A stretch of DNA of 64,000 bases. It comes from Picocystis sp. L7. Taxonomy: Eukaryota; Chlorophyta; Picocystophyceae; Picocystales; Picocystaceae. The DNA lies in contig QXJR01000026.1 of the NCBI GenBank assembly GCA_020975725.1, positions 1,054,001 to 1,118,000 on the forward strand, in the 5' to 3' direction. The notes under the pieces are model-generated. The model worked only from the letters and a program-made list of their open reading frames with translations, ran no database searches and was not told the DNA's origin. The translations under genes and the position numbers were made by a program. Positions 29,205-40,214 of the stretch are shown piece after piece; positions within the stretch are counted from its first letter, which is position 1; each line of letters opens with the position of its first letter.

Positions 29205-32038
29205 AGCCAGGACATGAACGAAAGCACCACGAATGAGAGACGAAACCGAACTCGATTCCTTTCTGAACCCGAAACAGGTTCGGATCGAAACTGACCAATA
29301 CACCGTAGGGAGTTCCAATGGTACTTGGACCGGGTTCGATCCACGATGACGTCCCAATACGAACTGGGTTCCACCGGTGAGCCAGAGGTACAAGCCGGAA
29401 GGTCGATCCATTGAGGGTGTCCCACGGAATCGGGGTGGAAGATCCGGATGGTACATCATACACATCCGATGTGCATTTGGAAAGACGATGTTCAGGCCTT
29501 GGTGAAGGGAAATTCTGTTCAACAGCAAGACGAGCATTTGTGCTTGAGAACATGGTTTCTACCCTTGCAAAGATGGAGCACCTTGGTGCACCATTGGGTG
29601 GGGTCCTGAATACGTTGTCTCAGAGCATGTTTTTGTAGGAGCTAAGCATGATGCTCTTCCGGCTCCGCGTTAATCGGTGTGGGAGGCGACGCGTGCCAAA
29701 TTGTGGACATAGGGCACACATGCTCGTTCGAAGCAAATCAAAAGAAAAAGCGACTAGGAAAAACAAGTACTCGTAATTGCGGGTTTTTTACCTCGCTAAA
29801 GAGATCGGACATAAAAAGCAATGAAACGATGCTGGGAAATGCGTTTTAAGATGAAGGAATGGGTGATTGAAGGCCGAAATGCCTGCGAAAGGATACACTG
29901 AGGCACTACCACTTCATCCAAGATCCGGTTGGTTTACACACAAGTAACTCGGAGAAAGGCTTGGCAACGCTTCCCTTCTTTGTTCGTTTGTTTACAGGCT
30001 TCTACTACGGCCGGCCACAACGAAGAATGGAACACCTAGCGTGAACCTATTCTAAACTATCATTGCCGATAAAAACGGGGCCCTTGGCGTCGCATGCTTG
30101 TGAGCCTCCGCGCAAGGCCTGCCGTCTTGCCCCACTTCCCATGTGTCGCCCTTTTTGCAACCAAACAAGAATGGGCTCGAACTCTCTACTCCCGGCCAAT
30201 TGCTTCGCGGTTGTAAAAAAATGGCTAGGGTCAAGGCCAATCCAATGGGTCCAACACGGGCAGCCGTACGATTTTTGTTGCCGTTTTGACGTCCTTGGCG
30301 GAGAGCATGCGTCGCTGTGGACAAAATCGCAGTCTCCGCACACCCAAATACTTTAAGCTCGCCTTCCTCTCCGTCCAACCGCTACCAATACACCTTGATG
30401 CCTCCGTTTCCGCCACGCGTTATCGAGCATCGTCCTCGTTGTCTAGACATGTTCGTCTGGCGTTAGGAGCTCTCTGAACGCGACCGTGCACATGAGGGGC
30501 GTCCCTTCGTACAATCGGTGCAGAAAATCATGTGTTTTGAGCCGATTGCCCGCCTCAAGCCGGGCGTGTTGGTCCCCTCTACCGGCTATGCTTGGCCACG
30601 CGGAAAGGCCTGCAATACGCGGGGTAAGTGCTGCTTGTCAGCACCGCCATCTTGTACCGCCCGGCCGGCTTTAAGCCAAGGCGATGGAGCAGCAGCATGC
30701 TGGCTCGACATAGCGCGTTGCTTGCGCCTTGCACTTGTTGCTTCGCGAGGTTCGCGAAGCGTGTTTATTGCTGCTTGTCGGGGTCGAGAGCATGTCACAA
30801 CAAGCACTTGATGACGTTGATGCACTCTTCAGCGCGCTAGGCAGAGTCGGGTGGCAACGCTATGATAGCTGGTCGCCGTTGTGTCCCCTTTTGACGAGCA
30901 AGCGTGACTTTGTGTGCAGCCTGGCCCAAAAGTGTGACCTCATGCTAAAGCGTCCGCACCAATTGGAAGCTTCCAAGCACGCCAACCTGACGTATCGAGC
31001 AGACTGCGGCATCGATGGCTTCAACAACACCGTTTGGCCACAACCAAGCCGCTCAAGTGCAACTTTGGATTTTTGCAACCACCGACCTGATGGGATTGTA
31101 CTTTGGTATGTACGGTTGCCAAAGAGTTGTGGATACGCCCAATGCGATGTCATGATGATGTTTTTGTGGAACGCGACATTGCCTAAGAGCAAGACAATAT
31201 CTGGAAGGTACCAAAGAGCGTTGATGAATGTCTTGATTGAGTTCTTGTTTACCGCGCCTCGGACGATAACATGGTGCTTGGTGCCGTCGCTAGCATCTAC
31301 CAACAAAAGTCAACGCTCGCTCCAAGAGGGATTCAACGATGTCGTCACCTACTATCTGCCTTGTCGACACCGCTTATACAATGGCAATACAAGTTGTAAG
31401 TAGTAACGTGCATCGATGGATGCGATGAGAAGGGGCATCGCAGCGGTGAACAAACCTAATGCTTCAAGAAGAAGGGGATGCGGGGTGTCTTTTGTGTGAA
31501 CGCCAAGACGGTTGGACATCTGCTTCTTCAACAAACCCTCCAACCACAACGCCATACTCACAGTGCGCACACACAAGTTGAGCTCACATGTTAGTGCGAC
31601 GTGAGCGGCGATGCGTTGCAACGTGGTGACGGGATTGGATGTCGCGTACCTATGGACTTCTCGGAGTACATGCGGCAGAAGCTTTCATCGTTCAAGATTG
31701 CGATGCTTCGCAACGGCATGCATCACGTGCGTTCTATGTAGCTAACTGTGCACCGTGCTTGCATCGATGCCACCCGAGCGTCTTGTGCGCCTCGAAATAC
31801 CCTATTGTGGCCACACACGCATGACTGAAGTTCTAAATTTGCTCGAATGCATCTTAAATACAACAAGGAATGAAATTGGTCTACGCTGGGGGGTCCATTA
31901 ACTATAACCAACCACTGGGTTTGGTGAGAAGGATGAAGAGAAGACCCTGCGTTCTCTTTCCCGAATATTCTTTCCTCGGTCGCTGGTGGCAAGCACCGGG
32001 AGTTCTCACCCGTCAGCGAGCACTTGGGCCTCGTGAGC
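29205..32038. other. Long lower-GC spacer with decayed transposon remains
   Basis: This is the largest region without a host gene. GC is visibly lower from about 29640 to 31870. A decayed IS630/Tc1-like transposase occupies about 30860-31621 (listed separately). Short frames around 30050-30420 are unassigned. I found no terminal inverted repeats by eye. Confidence 0.5.
30860..31621 (-). pseudogene. Decayed IS630/Tc1-mariner-like transposase
   Basis: Two minus-strand frames in transposase order are separated by about 45 bases. The first (31352-31621) resembles the helix-turn-helix part (LNLCVRTVSMALWLEGLLKK). The second (30860-31306) resembles the DDE core (RGAVNKNSIKTFINAL, then IVLLLGNVAFHKN, where the family has I-x-L-D-N-A-x-x-H-K). 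The catalytic Asp of that motif is Gly here, and the downstream part no longer matches, so the copy is inactive. The family is inferred from these short matches only. A plus-strand frame of 224 codons overlaps it and is treated as a shadow. Confidence 0.4.
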
Positions 32039-32332
32039 ATGCCGTACGTGTGTCCACGTTTCGTGGCTTGTGCGTCTCCTCCACTTCGACATGGGACGGC
32101 CGTGATGGTCACTCGTGTTCCTCCGTTCCTGAAGTCTGCAGACGCCATGTCTTCGTTGCGTCGCGGGGACCTGGTGGAAGTAGGTGAACCTGGACGTGTC
32201 GTCGATCGACGTCCTAAAGACGTGTGGGCGGTGCGTTTTCGTGCAGGTACATTCCTCATCGATCGACAGTATATCGAACCACTGGTGGATGCGGATGCAG
32301 AATCACTGGAGGACGAAGAAAGCACGCAGTAG
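32039..32332 (+). CDS. SipA-like DUF3148 protein, probably plastid
   Basis: A 97-residue protein. The core (PPFLKSADAMSSLRRGDLVE, GEPGRVVDRRPKDVWAVRF, GTFLIDRQYIEPL) matches DUF3148, whose cyanobacterial member SipA binds the histidine kinase NblS. The family folds as a small SH3-like barrel. The first 25 residues (MPYVCPRFVACASPPLRHG) have few acidic residues and could be a short transit peptide. That fits a plastid protein inherited from the cyanobacterial ancestor. The acidic tail (DADAESLEDEE) is outside the core. The start is the first ATG; an upstream in-frame TTG is ignored. Its partner in an alga is unknown. It lies convergent to RPA1. Confidence 0.8.
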   Translation: MPYVCPRFVACASPPLRHGTAVMVTRVPPFLKSADAMSSLRRGDLVEVGEPGRVVDRRPKDVWAVRFRAGTFLIDRQYIEPLVDADAESLEDEESTQ

Positions 32333-32500
32333 ATGCGTCGTCCAAGGAAGACGCGCCAAGTCGACTTCTGTCGCACCGAAGGAGAAACAAAGTAGTGGAA
32401 CGTAAAATGAAAACAGCTTGGATCCACCGGCCTGTGCCAGCAGTACAGGTACCCTCGAAAGTGGCACGAAACGCGGCACGCATGCCACGACGTCACTCAT

Positions 32501-34473
32501 TCACGTAGAAAACTTCTGGATCAGGCGAAGAAGTCGCTTGGACTCCATCTGGAAGTCCACTGGGGAGCAGCGAGTCACCATGCATCGCTTGCGTAGGACG
32601 TCCTGGTACTCGTCGGTCCGCACAGAAAGACGGACAACGTATTCCTTCCAACACGCCTGCTTGATCTTGCGTTCGTAGCTGCCATCGGCCTTGTCCCGCA
32701 GCTGGGCGAGCTCGTCTGCTGTAATGCCGAGAATTTCAGTCGCTTGCTGATCGAAAACGCTCAACCACCCATCACCCGTAGAATCAAGAGCCTTCATACT
32801 CACAACATATCGCCGGTTGAAGTTATCGTAGTGTTTTTGCGTTGCTTCGCACCAGTACCTCCCATTGTCCTCAACAACTTTGTTGTTGACCCCAGGTTCA
32901 GGACAGGCGAGATACCACATGGGCTGGTCAGGCTTGATCGCCGCTACGGTCAACTTTATGGTGTGGTAATGGGGCTTCTCCTTGGCTTCCGGAGTTTCAT
33001 CCAACCTAAGATCGCTCAAAGAATCGTACTCTGCATTGCCTGATGCACCAGACAAAGATGCACGCCTGCTGGAGAGACCTTCGCCTGCTTCTGTGGTGCG
33101 GCCTTCGGCAAGAAGCACTTTGCCCTCCTCCAAGAACCAATGTTTCAGCTTTTCTGCGTGAGGCTCTCCTGCTGGATCGATCTGAACAGTGGTCTTGGAG
33201 ATGGTTGAGATACTTACCCCATTGTAGTCTGAAACACGTACCCCACTCACAGCCAACAGCGGGTGTTCCAACTTTTCAAGCATGGCCCCTTCGTGCGTCG
33301 CAATCTCTCCCCAAAGTGTGAGGTTGATGGTTTTTCCTGTTTTGTCCAGGAGAGTCACGTCCCTCCTGATAAGCTCTTCCATGGTAGATTTGCGTTTTAT
33401 ACTCCCGATTGGTCCCACGGAGGTGACAACCCCCAAGACGTCCACCACTGTACGCAGCCCGTTGTATGCACTGAGCTTGTCAATGGGAATGAAATGGTAG
33501 GCCTTTTGCATTTTCGAGGCATCTGCATCGACACATTCCTCCACCGTTGCTGTGGCATTCAATGTCATCTCGTAGAGGTTCCCTGTGTTGCTGTATCGCC
33601 TATCGGCAGCCTTCAGTGCTCCGCGGGAAATGTAGTAGACTTTGTCGACTTCCATGAGGGGGTAGTATTTCTCTGCCACGTCTCTCCAAGCGGTTATACG
33701 AATGGCAGTCCCGTCCTCGTCCACTGCCTCCATGGAGAATACGGGCACCTCCATCTGTTCTTTTCTGGTCACGATGTGTCTCATCGGTTCCTTGGAAACC
33801 ACACGGACCTTGACGGTCCATTGGTTGTTGTATGGATTGAGCGCTTGGAGGGGTTGAACCCTGCGGCTCATGCTGCTTCCAACTTTCACAATGGTGTCTT
33901 TTTGCTGAGGAGATCCGCTGGCGGGTTCCTTTGCCGGTTTCGCAATAGCTGGAGCAGGCGACGCATCGGCCTTCACCGGCGTGCTCTGTTCAGTTTTGGC
34001 GTGCGTCGGCTCCGATTTCATTGGCGTAGCATCTTTTGGTTCGCTTGCTGGTTCGGCTTTCACCTGCACGCTTTCTTGCTTGACCTTCTGCACGACATCT
34101 GCCGCACTTACCACGCAGATACTTTCGAATCGATCGATTGGACCCGTCAGATTTTTCCCGCACTTTTTCTTCGGCTACTCGCGTCTCGCCGTCGCGTGGT
34201 TGGTGGTTCGCTTTCTCGATTCGTGCGTCCATACCTTCTGTCGGCATGATACTGTGCTGCTTTGATCTGCAGCAAGCTTCCATCGAGAATCTCGCCTGTC
34301 TCGGCACGCTTCGAGAGGTCTCCGCCGAGCCCGGCTCGGACCTCCACCTCGTTCCCATCCACGAGCACACAGCGGTACTTCCCGCTGTCCGCGCGCTTCA
34401 AAGCACGCACGTACATCTGCACGCCTTCGTCCTCGCCGTTCTTCAGCCGCACGGCGCCGTCTGCGCTCGCCAT
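32501..34473 (-). CDS. RPA1: Replication protein A large subunit (RPA1/RFA1), two exons
   Basis: RPA1 is the main single-stranded DNA-binding subunit in replication and repair. Exon 1 (34235-34473) encodes the N-terminal protein-interaction OB fold (DGAVRLKNGEDEGVQMYVRA to LLQIKAAQYH). Exon 2 (32501-34121) holds the linker and DNA-binding domains A (VQPLQALNPYNNQWTVKVRV), B and C. The 113-nt intron begins GTATGG and ends AAG, phase 2. The joined product is 619 residues, close to the human 616. The domain C zinc ribbon is incomplete: the usual C-x4-C...C-x2-C pattern reads ACPEPGVNNK and YWCEATQ, so two of the four Cys are gone. Several RPA1 paralogs exist in plants; which one this is cannot be told. 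Confidence 0.93.
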
Positions 34474-35490
34474 GGTTCCGCACGATTCTGATCGAAGCAC
34501 GATCGTTTTGAACCGAGTTCCCGCGCGCGGAGGCGGGTGAGCAAAGCACGGGTTTGGGACTCGCCCAAAGTCTAAGTTTTCCGAACAACCGGGCTTCCTT
34601 CAGTAGAGAAGGTAGACTCATGGTCGGTCCTTCTCCCTGATTCCGGAAAGCAGGGCGAAAAGACTCGTGAGAAGTGCCGAGTTCAAGCACAAAATGGCTT
34701 TCCGTAGTAGAAAATCGGGACTCGGGAAGTCTTTTAGGCTCCGGTTCGAGAAGTCGGTAGGTGGACTCGTGCAAGCAAGGATACCTCAAGGAGGCCTTCC
34801 TGAAGGGGAAACGAGGGACTCACGAGAGCATCGTAGGGAATGCGAACCAATTACATTTCGGAGTGGCACCTTTCGCCAGAGCATCACGCTATGCATGCTT
34901 CGAAATCGGGACAGCATGGAAGACCACAAACACGTCCTCATGAAAACACTGCTTCGCCCACCCTCTCCATGCGGAGAGCAGAGAAAGCAAACAAGTAGAA
35001 CGGTTCTTGGGTCGATCCCATTGGTAACGTACTGTTGCACTACGCAGTCGTCCAAATCAAGGGAGCAATGCAGCTTCAAGTAGTCAATCTGCGTTGACTT
35101 GGACAAAACAACAAGTGCGACGCAGAAAAACGGAATCGCCACCTTCAGGTGCCGGAGATGCACCCTGCTGCTGGCCTACATGCTATAGTCAACTGATCGA
35201 GCTTTCTGTGCATCCATTGCAAGGCTCTAACAACCCTTGAAGAGTCTCTGTGAGGCACACCCTAAAGCACTGACCGTGTTGGGACAGCATTCTTTCGAAG
35301 TGACGGATTATTCTCGCTGCAGATGAGCGATCCTACGGTCTCCAGAGCTTCTGCTCCTTGGAAGATTGGGACAAGGTACGTGGCGTTGCCCCTGCGCCAT
35401 GCCACAGCATCCAAGGATCCAGCCATGTTACTTGTATTGAGGGCAATGTTCGATTCGATTGGTTTGCATCGTACCAGAACCTTCCCCGTC
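34474..35490. other. Spacer between RPA1 and the PPPDE gene
   Basis: It contains the RPA1 promoter and the PPPDE 3' region. Lower GC at 34850-35250. No repeat, RNA gene or plausible frame seen. Confidence 0.45.
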
Positions 35491-36158
35491 TCAGCTCTCT
35501 TCCTCTGTGTACGGCGAGCTGCTCCACCACGTGGAGAAACTATCAATCCAAGCATAGACGTACTCGCTGGTTTTCTGCGACCATTCGCAGAAGGAGAAGC
35601 CATGCCTGGCCAACTGATTCACCCATTCTGGGATGGGTCCCACGCCCAAGCGATCCACGAACTCTTCGCAGAAATGGCAGCAATTCCGCGTGAGCAAGTC
35701 GTACGACTCTCCATCCCAGTTTTGCTTGAGCTCGGCCAACACCTTCTTCACAGCGCTGGGCGATAGCGACGTCATGCCCAACGGGATGCTTTCTCTGAAC
35801 GTGTACGCTGCGTTCTTCTGTGGTTGGCAGGCGTACACCTGACCAAAGACACCGCGCGCTTCGGTCAGCGGCGGTCCTGCCCGATCTCTTCGGCGCACGC
35901 GCTCGCCTTCGGCTTCGTCGTCGCGTAGTTGAGCTCTGGAGGCACTTCGCTTGCACGTACTCCGGTTCCGCTCTGGCAGAATCCGTAGGACCATTCCACG
36001 CCGTAGACGTCGATGGCGCCGTGGAAGACGCCTCCGAGGCCCACCTCGCGCGTGATGGAGTTCATGCGCACCACGGCATCCGCGTAGCTTGTCGAGGCCA
36101 CGTTCGTGATGTCGTAGATGTTCAATCGCACCGCACCGCCTCCGTCCGAGGCGGTCAT
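35491..36158 (-). CDS. PPPDE (DeSI-like) cysteine peptidase, two exons
   Basis: PPPDE proteins are papain-like isopeptidases acting on SUMO or ubiquitin conjugates. Exon 1 is 35961-36158 and exon 2 is 35491-35838; the 122-nt intron begins GTACGT and ends CAG in phase 0. The 181-residue product starts VRLNIYDIT and has the catalytic His in GVFHGAIDVYGVEW, then the splice junction GTG|VYACQPQKN. The catalytic Cys is in YDLLTRNCCHFCEEFVDRLG, followed by PIPEWVNQLA. The length is typical of plant deSI-like proteins. The C-terminal 25 residues are Trp- and Ser-rich (IDSFSTWWSSSPY). The reading of exon 1 beyond the donor is unrelated Arg/Ala-rich sequence, which supports the intron. Confidence 0.9.
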
Positions 36159-36353
36159 CGGAGGCGTAGTGCGAGGGTCGACACACAGTGAGAAATGGCG
36201 AGGGGACGTGATGGCTGGGCCCGCTTACATCATGGGCGGATGGATGGTTTATTGCTCCCAGGCACGAATACCAAAACACGAATCATGCAGCATCGTCCGT
36301 TCTCCCTGCACAAAAGAACAAGGATCGGATGGAACAGGTGGAGGACGAGCAGA

Positions 36354-37739
36354 CTAGGGCGGTGGAAGGGAAGAACGGCCGGAATTGGTGCGGATCCAAT
36401 GAGTGCCGCTCCACTTCTCGCCTTTGGCCACTGGACAGCTGGCGTGCAAGCTGGCCGGGTCCCGCGTGCCGTCCGGCTTGAGGTCCCAGAACAACACCGC
36501 TGAACCTTTCTTGGGCCTGACGGAGATGCCTGTGCTCGTACTTTCCCCACAAGCCGGCCAATCCAACACCCCCGTCTTCTCCAAAATGGCCATGGGGAGA
36601 TCTTGCACCGGGACGGCATGCGGAAAGTTGGTCTCCCCGCCTTCTTCCACATCCGACAAGTACATCAATAAGGTGGCCATCCTCTGTCCCCTTGGATCTG
36701 CCTTGATGGCATCCTCTTGAAAGTAATCGTTGTGAGCCAGGTACTTCTCCCCGATCTGATATCGGAGGATGTGAAGGGCTTCGGCATGACCGTGAGGGAC
36801 GTGTATCACTGTTTCCATGCGCGCATCGATTGCCCGCACAACCGGATCCTGTGAGAACGCATCGGTGAGAAAGAACCCGGAGCTGGTCCTGGACTTGGAT
36901 GGGGTGGAAGTGGTGGTGCCGTCTTCTTTCTTGGTCACCACCTTGCTGGGCATAAGGTTGTCGCTAGCCAAGGCGATCAAGTGTTCGCATTCTTCGGCCG
37001 AAAGGAAGTTGGGCAGAGCCATGATACGAGGTTTCCAGGACACCATGTATCCTTCTGGCAGCGTCCGGGTGGTTGCATTGCTGTTGGTGAGTTCGGACCA
37101 GATCGTGCCTCCAGCAATGGCCTTGGCCGCTTCCACTAGCTTCTTCTTCTCGGGATCGTTCATTTGGAGGCAGCAGCTCTTCCCACAGAACCTCATCATG
37201 GAGATTGGACTGGACGCACACTGTCCTTTTTCGGCCCACTTCTTGCAAAGTGGTGTGGCGTCCATGCTGCAGTCTGGTAGGTTCTTCATCTTCCAGTGTT
37301 CTTCCACGGCCACGTATTCTTCCATTTGCCAGGGATCTTCCTTTTCTTCCAATGAATCCTTCCACGGATCCGTGTCCCTCGCCTGTTTTTCCATCTGCTC
37401 CAACCTTTCTCGCTCGTCGATCCCACGGACATCTGCGACGTGGGCTTCCGTTTTCCACGCGTCCGTTCCGCTCCCTTGTCCACCGCCACGGTACCTCGTC
37501 TCTTCCTCCTTCGCGATTCGTACCGTGTGGACGTCGACGGGATCGTTCGTATTGTCCTGCAGTTTTTCCTGTCCGTCTGCTCCGGATCTTTGCGAGAGGA
37601 TGGCGACCAGCAGCCACACTGCAAGCAGGCAACCACAAGCCAGCCAGCACGCCGGCCATGCGTTTCCTCCTTTTCTCCTCGCCGATCTTCCGCCCGCCAG
37701 GGGCAGCGTGGACGTCTTCCTGCCTTGGAGGAGACCCAT
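36354..37739 (-). CDS. Prolyl 4-hydroxylase with an ShKT domain, type II membrane protein
   Basis: This 2-oxoglutarate/iron(II) oxygenase hydroxylates prolines of secretory proteins such as wall glycoproteins. The 461-residue product has one membrane anchor near residues 30-50 (ACWLACGCLLAVWLLVAIL). A charged stem follows, with short repeats (DPWKDSLEEKEDPWQ), then a six-Cys ShKT domain (near 155-195) and the P4Hc catalytic domain. Iron ligands are seen as HND in YLAHNDYFQ and the His of SLHASCPV; the 2-oxoglutarate Lys is in EKWSGTHWI. Most plant and algal homologs carry the ShKT domain at the C-terminus, whereas here it precedes the catalytic domain. The location is ER or Golgi lumen. It is a single exon. 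Confidence 0.9.
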   Translation of the reverse strand: MGLLQGRKTSTLPLAGGRSARRKGGNAWPACWLACGCLLAVWLLVAILSQRSGADGQEKLQDNTNDPVDVHTVRIAKEEETRYRGGGQGSGTDAWKTEAHVADVRGIDERERLEQMEKQARDTDPWKDSLEEKEDPWQMEEYVAVEEHWKMKNLPDCSMDATPLCKKWAEKGQCASSPISMMRFCGKSCCLQMNDPEKKKLVEAAKAIAGGTIWSELTNSNATTRTLPEGYMVSWKPRIMALPNFLSAEECEHLIALASDNLMPSKVVTKKEDGTTTSTPSKSRTSSGFFLTDAFSQDPVVRAIDARMETVIHVPHGHAEALHILRYQIGEKYLAHNDYFQEDAIKADPRGQRMATLLMYLSDVEEGGETNFPHAVPVQDLPMAILEKTGVLDWPACGESTSTGISVRPKKGSAVLFWDLKPDGTRDPASLHASCPVAKGEKWSGTHWIRTNSGRSSLPPP

Positions 37740-39172
37740 CTCCCACCTAACGCCAACGCACGCGCGTCTTCCCGATTCCTTTCGAACGCAGCTCCAATGG
37801 CGCGTCCAAGGCCAAGCGGATGCCTGGCGACGTCCTTCGACACCAGCACGTCTCCACTAACTTCACCACCAGGGGGAGTTTCTTCCCTCCTCCACCATAG
37901 GGGAGTTTCTTCCCTCCTCTTCCATCGTGGGGGAGTTTTTTCTCGGACGAGGGAAGGGTCGACGGGTGGACGTCGCGTGTCGGCGAGAATCCCGGAGGGA
38001 AATCGTCGGGAGAGAAGATCCTCCCATCTCCGAAGAAAATGGACGGTTGGATCGTACCCGGTCGATCCCCATCGAAACGCGGTGGAATGGAACCAAACAC
38101 GATGGAGATGCCGGCGCCGAGCATCCTAATGGAGTGAGGATGACGACCGGATTCGATTGCATGACATCCGAGATGAATGTTCGTGCGTTGGCCACTCACC
38201 ATGGACGAAATGCTCGAATTGCACAACCATCGCCATTGCTAGAAGACAACGGGTCCGCTACAAACATAGTCGAGGATCTTACGTTGGACGTGTTTGATTC
38301 GCAATGCATGCATGCGAACAGTTGTCAGTCTACACCAATTTAGGTGGACAAAGCCACGAAGACGTAATGTTCGTACATAATCCTTCCCATTCCGACAAGT
38401 GATCAAGGTTTGCGAAGAAGGGTTTCGCAACGTCACGATAGATGCAAAGGGTGCCTTGGTACACCCGCTCCGGCAAGGATGCTTGTTTGTGGCGAGGCAT
38501 GGAACGAGAGGGATGGATTGGCAATCGCATCTTGCGGCCCTCCATTCACTCCGCGCGATTTCAAGGCGTGGACGCAATACATGTGTATGCGCAAGAATTG
38601 CACGAAGTTATTTTCGAAGTAGGAACAACCATGTTGTTGAGAGGAAAATGGAAAGCGTGGCCTGCAAAGAAACATGGGCAGACAAGGGCACGGTGTGCAC
38701 ATGTAGGGTAGGAGTGGATGAACACACCTTTGCAATGGCAGGAGGAACGTGGTGGGCCTCGTCTACACGTCCCGTTCCATCACCCGCGGCCTTTTTGCAC
38801 ATCCAACGCGTGGATTGTCCCAGATGAACCCATGCCCAACGCGTCCATTGGTGGTTCATGGAACCACAGGATCCCAACCGCCGAAGTTCACGTCGAACTT
38901 AACCCCACCGCCTCCCTCCGCGATTCCGTCTCGGCGACCGGCATTCCCATAGGTATCTCTTGCTGAAGAGGTGGGTAATTCCGATACAGGGGTCGGGGTC
39001 CGTTGGTGCGGACTCGAGAGGCATCGCGAACGTCGAATCGCGCCATCGCACTTCGTGCTGCGCTCGATCGTTCGCAGCAGGTGCCTCGGATCGCCGATTC
39101 GAAGGTAGGAAGGGACGCAGAAGGTTCCGAGGAAGCCGCAGAGGGGCGAAGCACGGAGAAAAACGCGACGTC
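37740..39172. other. Divergent spacer with short repeats and a low-GC middle
   Basis: Separates the P4H and C2-like genes. It has the GGGGAGTTTCTTC repeats at 37872-37945, lower GC at 38140-38870, and a single TTAA box CTTAAC at 38898-38903. No gene recognised. Confidence 0.45.
37872..37945 (+). repeat. Three imperfect repeats of a GGGGAGTTTCTTCC unit
   Basis: Units start near 37874, 37901 and 37931, with a period of 27-30 bp. The core GGGAGTTT followed by a pyrimidine run is also the core of the 46-bp minisatellite at 62.8 kb and of the LTR hairpin. Confidence 0.6.
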
Positions 39173-39895
39173 ATGGAAGCGCACAAGCTGCGAGCCGTGG
39201 CGCTAAGATGCGAGCATCTACGTGGCAAAGCGAGCCGCAAGAAGCTGCTCGTGGCGATGTGCGTGCGCACGGAGGATGGAAAGGCCAGCGAAGTGCGTGC
39301 CAGCACGTCTGCTGTGCGTCCCAACCTCGGATTCGTGGCCTGGTTGGACCAAACGTTGCAAACGGTGGTGCGACCGCGTCAAACCGTCGTCTTCAAACTG
39401 CGTTGCTTGCGTGGAGGCATGATCGAGAGCACCATTGGAAAGGCCGAGTTCGAAGTGATGGAGGAGCTAGACGACGGCGTGCGAAGGTTCCAGCTCGAGT
39501 TCTACAATTCCAAAGGGAGCTTCGTCGGCACACTGCACATGGTCCTGCAGCTGGGAGAGATCGACCGCAGCGTGGGCGAAACGTCACTCGTGGATGTGGA
39601 AGCAGTAGACGCGAACGAAGGAGACGAGACGCTTGGGGACGCCGACGACGCGTCCGAGGTCTCCTCCCTTGCCGTGAGCGATTCCATGCTGGCAGATGCC
39701 AGCATACCCACCACACCTGTTGGCAGTCCAGATCGATCCACCCATGGAGAACTCATGCAACGCCTCCTCAGCGCCATCCCAGAAGATAGAGTCCGAGCAC
39801 AAACACCTGCACCTGAAGAGTTCACCATGCAAGACCTGCTGGTGATCTGGGATCGCGTCTGGTGTGGGATGCACGCAGGAGACACCGGGAGGTGA
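39173..39895 (+). CDS. Possible C2-domain protein (240 residues)
   Basis: I do not recognise a specific family. Residues 1-130 alternate short hydrophobic strands in a pattern like a C2 beta-sandwich: LRAVALRCEHL, LLVAMCVR, TVVFKLRCL, STIGKAEFEV and VGTLHMVLQL. No calcium-binding Asp cluster is evident. Residues 135-200 are acidic and Ser/Thr-rich with ASIPTTPVGSPDR, suggesting a flexible phosphorylated linker. The C-terminus (MQDLLVIWDRVW) is helical. The ATG at 39173 follows an upstream open frame without protein-like sequence. It converges on eIF2B-epsilon with a 320-bp gap in which I see nothing. Confidence 0.6.
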   Translation: MEAHKLRAVALRCEHLRGKASRKKLLVAMCVRTEDGKASEVRASTSAVRPNLGFVAWLDQTLQTVVRPRQTVVFKLRCLRGGMIESTIGKAEFEVMEELDDGVRRFQLEFYNSKGSFVGTLHMVLQLGEIDRSVGETSLVDVEAVDANEGDETLGDADDASEVSSLAVSDSMLADASIPTTPVGSPDRSTHGELMQRLLSAIPEDRVRAQTPAPEEFTMQDLLVIWDRVWCGMHAGDTGR

Positions 39896-40214
39896 GTGAA
39901 TCGAGGCGACGGCCATGCCAGCTTGCCCAACCAAGCAACGGTGTCTCACAAGGAGCACGACCAGCTCATGTCTGCACAGCATGCACGCACATTTATTGAA
40001 GCAGGTGCCGTTCAGCCGTAGGGACAGACTGGGCAAGAGGGCCATCCATAGGGATCCTTGCACTCTGCCTGGCTTTGTTCTACACGGCTCCTGATAGCAC
40101 CAGGCAAGGACAGTGACATCCTGAGTTAGTGGCAAGAAAGGTACATGCAAATGCCTCGAGTCGCCCTGTACCTCTAAGAAAAGCATCACTTGATTGACCT
40201 GCAATGTTGTGGAC

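Noticed and set aside
30729-31403. 224-codon plus-strand frame
   Set aside because: Overlaps the transposase-like minus frames, which have the better family match.
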